Below, piece after piece: positions 30,118 through 32,598 of a stretch of DNA of 32,598 nt. This stretch comes from an uncultured Collinsella sp. (GTDB lineage Bacteria; Actinomycetota; Coriobacteriia; Coriobacteriales; Coriobacteriaceae). The stretch spans positions 1 through 32,598 of the forward strand of contig CAUGTZ010000027.1 in the NCBI GenBank assembly GCA_959602645.1. The letters are read 5' to 3'. Position 1 is the stretch's first letter. Each line of letters begins with the position of its first letter. The notes under the pieces are model-generated. The model worked only from the letters and a program-made list of their open reading frames with translations, had not been told where the DNA came from and did no database searches. The position numbers and the translations under genes are program-made.

Positions 30118-31086
30118 ATGAACGCACATGATCTGGTTCAGGAAATCATCGAGCGCAAGGGCAAAATCGAGAATGTCTTTTGGATTGCCTGTGGCGGTTC
30201 GATGATCGACCTGATGCCGGCCAACGAACTGCTCAAGCGCGAGGCCACCACGTTTACCTCGACGGTCTACACGGCACGCGAGTTTTGCCTGATGGCCCCC
30301 AAGAGCCTTGGGCCGAAGTCGCTCGTTATTGCCTGCAGCCACAGCGGCAACACGCAGGAGGTCGTCGACGGCTGCGAGATGGCGCTGGCCGCCGGTGCCG
30401 AGGTCGTGGCCATGACCGACTGCGAGGGCTCCAAGATCGACAACGGCAAGTGGACCACCTGGGTCTACCCCTGGGGCGAGGGCGTGTCGCAGGCCGAGGT
30501 GCCGCAGGGCATCGGCGCTCTGATCGCCGCCGAGCTGCTCGACCAGCAGGAAGGCTACGAGGCGCTCGCCGACATGTACGAGGGCCTCAAGCGGATGGAT
30601 GCGCTGCTGCCCGCCGCCCGCGAGAAGGTCAACGCCGAGCTGGGCGCCCGCTTTGCCGAGCTCTGCCAGCAGCACAAGTTCTTCTATATCCTGGGATCCG
30701 GTCCCAACTTTAGCCAGACCTACGCCATGGCCATTTGCTCGCTCATGGAGATGCAGTGGCAGCACTGCTGCTATATTCACTCCGGCGAGTACTTCCACGG
30801 CCCGTTCGAGGCAACCGAGCCCGGCGTGTTCTACTTTGTGCAGCTTGGCGCCGGCGAGTGCCGCCCCATGGAGGAGCGCGCGCTCGCGTTCCTCAACACG
30901 CACACCGATACGGTCATGGTGCTCGATGCGCTCGAGTACGGCGTGGGCGAAGTGCCTGCCAGCGTTCGTTCGTTCCTGGAGCCGATCTTCTTCTACAACA
31001 TGAGCTGCGAGCTGCGCGCTGCCCGCGGCAAGGTCTTCGACCACAGCCCCGAGGTTCGTCGCTACATGGGCATCGAGCAGTACTAG
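30118..31086 (+). CDS. SIS-domain sugar-phosphate deglycase, FrlB/FraB/GfrF family (deglycase 3)
   Basis: 322 aa. First SIS domain FWIACGGSMIDLMPANELL, with the canonical sugar-phosphate loop ACSHSGNTQEVV, as in B. subtilis FrlB. Second SIS domain MEMQWQHCCYIHSGEYFHGPFE; E211 and H227 match the FraB catalytic pair by position and spacing. The end is RRYMGIEQY. Of the three paralogues this keeps the most canonical active site, so fructoselysine 6-phosphate is the leading guess for its substrate. It is transcribed alone from an operator-flanked promoter and has no transporter beside it, so it must share the PTS at 20216-22817 or another system elsewhere. Confidence 0.9.
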   Translation: MNAHDLVQEIIERKGKIENVFWIACGGSMIDLMPANELLKREATTFTSTVYTAREFCLMAPKSLGPKSLVIACSHSGNTQEVVDGCEMALAAGAEVVAMTDCEGSKIDNGKWTTWVYPWGEGVSQAEVPQGIGALIAAELLDQQEGYEALADMYEGLKRMDALLPAAREKVNAELGARFAELCQQHKFFYILGSGPNFSQTYAMAICSLMEMQWQHCCYIHSGEYFHGPFEATEPGVFYFVQLGAGECRPMEERALAFLNTHTDTVMVLDALEYGVGEVPASVRSFLEPIFFYNMSCELRAARGKVFDHSPEVRRYMGIEQY

Positions 31087-31108
31087 GCACCGGGAATAAC
31101 CTCTCACG

Positions 31109-31141
31109 ACGGGGTCTGCGCTGCGCGCGGGCCCCGTTTTG
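31109..31141 (+). terminator. Rho-independent terminator of deglycase 3
   Basis: ACGGGGTC (31109-31116) pairs with GGCCCCGT (31130-31137) around a GC-rich loop with further GCGC pairing, followed by TTTTG. It starts 22 nt after the stop. Confidence 0.8.
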
Positions 31142-31176
31142 CGTTGTAGCGGCCGGATTCGTGTCTGCGCGAAAAT

Positions 31177-31356
31177 GAAGGTGAATACTTTTCCGCGAAG
31201 TGAACGACCTATTTTGGACCTCCGAAGCATCCACACTTTTTGATGCCAAAACTGCAGGAAAAACTCGGCGAAACCGCAGGAAACGGCGCTTGAAAAATGT
31301 CGATGCTTCGGGGGTACGATTTTGCTCGTTCACATCGCGGAAAAGTATTCACCTTC
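31177..31356. repeat. Long-arm palindromic element E4
   Basis: 59-nt imperfect arms (31177-31235 and 31298-31356). The outer 22 bp pair perfectly (GAAGGTGAATACTTTTCCGC at the left), then mismatches, then CCGAAGCATC pairs again near the inner end. The 62-nt interior has AAAACTGCAGG and AAACCGCAGG; the latter is shared with E2. It fills most of the gap between deglycase 3 and the convergent ldh gene. Confidence 0.8.
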
Positions 31357-31381
31357 GATTCGCAAGGGCACTGCGTGAGTC

Positions 31382-31421
31382 AAAAAAGCGGGCCGCGCCG
31401 GGGATTTCCGGCACGGCCCGC
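31382..31421 (-). terminator. Rho-independent terminator of the lactate dehydrogenase gene
   Basis: Read on the minus strand, 14-bp arms (31408-31421 and 31388-31401, one mismatch) with loop AAATCC are followed by TTTTTT (31387-31382). It begins 44 nt after the stop of the gene. Confidence 0.9.
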
Positions 31422-31464
31422 TTAGTATCGCGCTTAGATTCGCAAGGTTGCGGTAGCCAACGGC

Positions 31465-32442
31465 CTACTTCGCGTCGTATGCCTCGGCGTCCCACCAGTC
31501 GAGCTGGGCGATGTTATCGCGGATGTGCTGGCAGCTCTTGTGGAAGCCCTCGAGCTCATACTCGGAAAGGTCGAGCGTGTAGACCTCCTCGACGCCCTCG
31601 GCGCCGATCACGCACGGCAGGGAGGTAAAGATGCCCTCCTCGCCATACTGACCGGTCATAAGCGTGGAGGCCGAAAGCACGGCGTGCTCGTTGTGAAGCA
31701 CGGCGGCGCAGACGCGCGCGGCGGAGTTGGCGACGGCGTACTCGGTGCACTGCTTGCCCTGGTAGGTCACATAGCCGCCCTTGCGTGCAAGCTCCTCGAC
31801 CTCCATGTGGTCAAAGGCGTACTTGTCGGGGTTCTCGGCCTGAAGCTCGTTGAGGCTCTTGCCGGCGATGGTCGCGGCCTTAAAGGCGGCCAGCTGGCTA
31901 AAGCCGTGCTCGCCGATCATGTAGGCGTCAATGGACTTGGGGCTCACGCCGACCTTCTTGGAGATCTCGGTGCGCAGGCGGGCGGAGTCCAGACCGCAGC
32001 CCGAGCCGATGATCTTCTTGGGATCGTAGCCGGTCAGGTGCCACAGCTCGGTGCACACGACGTCGCAGGGGTTGGAGATGCTCACGAAGATGCCGTCAAA
32101 GCCGGCGTCGACGATGCGCTTGGCAAAGGTGCGGGCGGCGTCGGTGGTAAAGAACAGCTCGCCATCGCGGTTGCCAGCGGCCAGCGCGACCTTGCCGGCG
32201 GCGTTGACGATGACGTCGCAGCAGGCCAGCTCCTCGTAGTGGTCGTAGCAGTTGACGATCTTGGTGTTGTACGGGACAAACGAAAGGGAGTCGCGCAGGT
32301 CCTGGACCTCGGACGTCACCTTGGCCTCGTTGATATCGCACAGGTACAGCTCATCGGCAATGCCCTGCATGAGCAGGCTGTTGGCGACATGTGCTCCTAC
32401 GTGGCCCTGGCCGACCACACCGATCTTACACGTCTGGTACAT
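31465..32442 (-). CDS. L-lactate dehydrogenase / L-2-hydroxyacid dehydrogenase (LDH/MDH superfamily)
   Basis: 325 aa. NAD-binding GVVGQGHVGAHVA (G11, G13, G16). The domain boundary motif is ISNPCDVV. Substrate and catalysis: GCGLDSARLR carries the carboxylate-binding Arg, and IGEHGFSQ carries the catalytic His H179. Classical L-LDH reads GEHGDS; here the Asp is Phe (F181). The mobile loop reads NAAGKVALAAGNRDGELFF, without the usual GxxR arginine spacing. These features and its length recall L-2-hydroxyisocaproate dehydrogenases, so branched-chain or other 2-keto acids are a real alternative to pyruvate. The ATG at 32442 has AAAGGA at a good distance on the minus strand; codons further upstream do not look coding. 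Confidence 0.83.
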   Translation of the reverse strand: MYQTCKIGVVGQGHVGAHVANSLLMQGIADELYLCDINEAKVTSEVQDLRDSLSFVPYNTKIVNCYDHYEELACCDVIVNAAGKVALAAGNRDGELFFTTDAARTFAKRIVDAGFDGIFVSISNPCDVVCTELWHLTGYDPKKIIGSGCGLDSARLRTEISKKVGVSPKSIDAYMIGEHGFSQLAAFKAATIAGKSLNELQAENPDKYAFDHMEVEELARKGGYVTYQGKQCTEYAVANSAARVCAAVLHNEHAVLSASTLMTGQYGEEGIFTSLPCVIGAEGVEEVYTLDLSEYELEGFHKSCQHIRDNIAQLDWWDAEAYDAK

Positions 32443-32479
32443 ATATGTATCCTTTCGGCCGAGTTTTTCGCGTCGAACC

Positions 32480-32485
32480 ATTGTA
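32480..32485 (-). promoter_or_regulatory. Candidate -10 box of the ldh promoter
   Basis: On the minus strand TACAAT lies 38 bp before the ATG at 32442. The matching -35 position has no good consensus. Confidence 0.4.
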
Positions 32486-32549
32486 GCGTTCTGCTGTTAC
32501 TTTGCTAGGCTAAAGTGCAGTAGATTTTGGGACATGCCTTAATCGGGAC

Positions 32550-32593
32550 TGCGGACAAAAAGTTGGACCATCAGGTCCGGTTTGGAGTCCGCA
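32550..32593. repeat. Nested palindrome at the window end
   Basis: TGCGGAC (32550-32556) and GTCCGCA (32587-32593) are perfect outer arms; GGACC (32565-32569) and GGTCC (32574-32578) form an inner hairpin with loop ATCA. The window ends 5 nt later, so its gene context is unknown. Confidence 0.6.
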
Positions 32594-32598
32594 TGACA

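Overview
The window looks like chromosomal DNA of a high-GC gut actinobacterium of the class Coriobacteriia, most probably Collinsella. The basis is the GC-rich coding style, the mannose-type PTS plus SIS-domain deglycase islands, the cluster-less MutY-like glycosylase beside an Rrf2 regulator and rubrerythrin, and intergenic palindromes around a GGGACAG core. The genus is an inference from gene content and style, not from a marker gene.

Layout. 1-310: tRNA-Asp with its own promoter and terminator. 411-2696: an Rrf2 (IscR-like) regulator, a MutY-like DNA glycosylase and rubrerythrin, an oxidative-stress and iron-sulfur group. 2697-3147: a perfect 34-bp inverted repeat, a terminator and a small palindrome. 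3148-3570: a small membrane protein. 3694-4784: an AT-richer two-gene cassette, a nucleotidyltransferase-fold protein overlapping an HTH protein, preceded by an AT-rich palindrome; a candidate toxin-antitoxin or defence pair. 4836-16777: RmuC, an ABC exporter, endonuclease III, a divergent DUF4143 ATPase, 23-bp iterons, Mfd, a PAP2 phosphatase, a threonine-aldolase-like enzyme and a GNAT acetyltransferase. 16799-31086: the main accessory island. 31465-32442: an L-lactate or L-2-hydroxyacid dehydrogenase.

The island carries three SIS proteins of the FrlB/FraB/GfrF deglycase family, one complete mannose-family PTS (IIAB, IIC, IID), a HAD phosphatase, a DMT-family transporter, a YitT-family membrane protein and three GntR/UTRA regulators. 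The simplest reading is PTS uptake and phosphorylation of Amadori products (fructose- or glucose-amino acids such as fructoselysine), followed by deglycation to hexose 6-phosphate and free amine. Each regulator can be matched by position to its own operator-like repeat: TGTATSTAACTTGTATGC around the first regulator and first deglycase; an AAGACGTTATA / TATATAACG motif at the transporter, the PTS operon and the second regulator; and a duplicated ATAGAACAACATAGAAC flanking a recognisable promoter ahead of the third deglycase. All three deglycases keep the Glu and His, 16 residues apart, that are catalytic in FraB, but they differ in the sugar-phosphate loop, which suggests different substrates.

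Intergenic spaces are unusually rich in palindromes. One family has a GGGACAG-type core with locus-specific arms (5 copies). A second has long arms around GTGRRTA...CTTTTC (4 copies). A 35-nt hairpin occurs twice. None encodes protein; they look like a repeat load, possibly REP or MITE-like.
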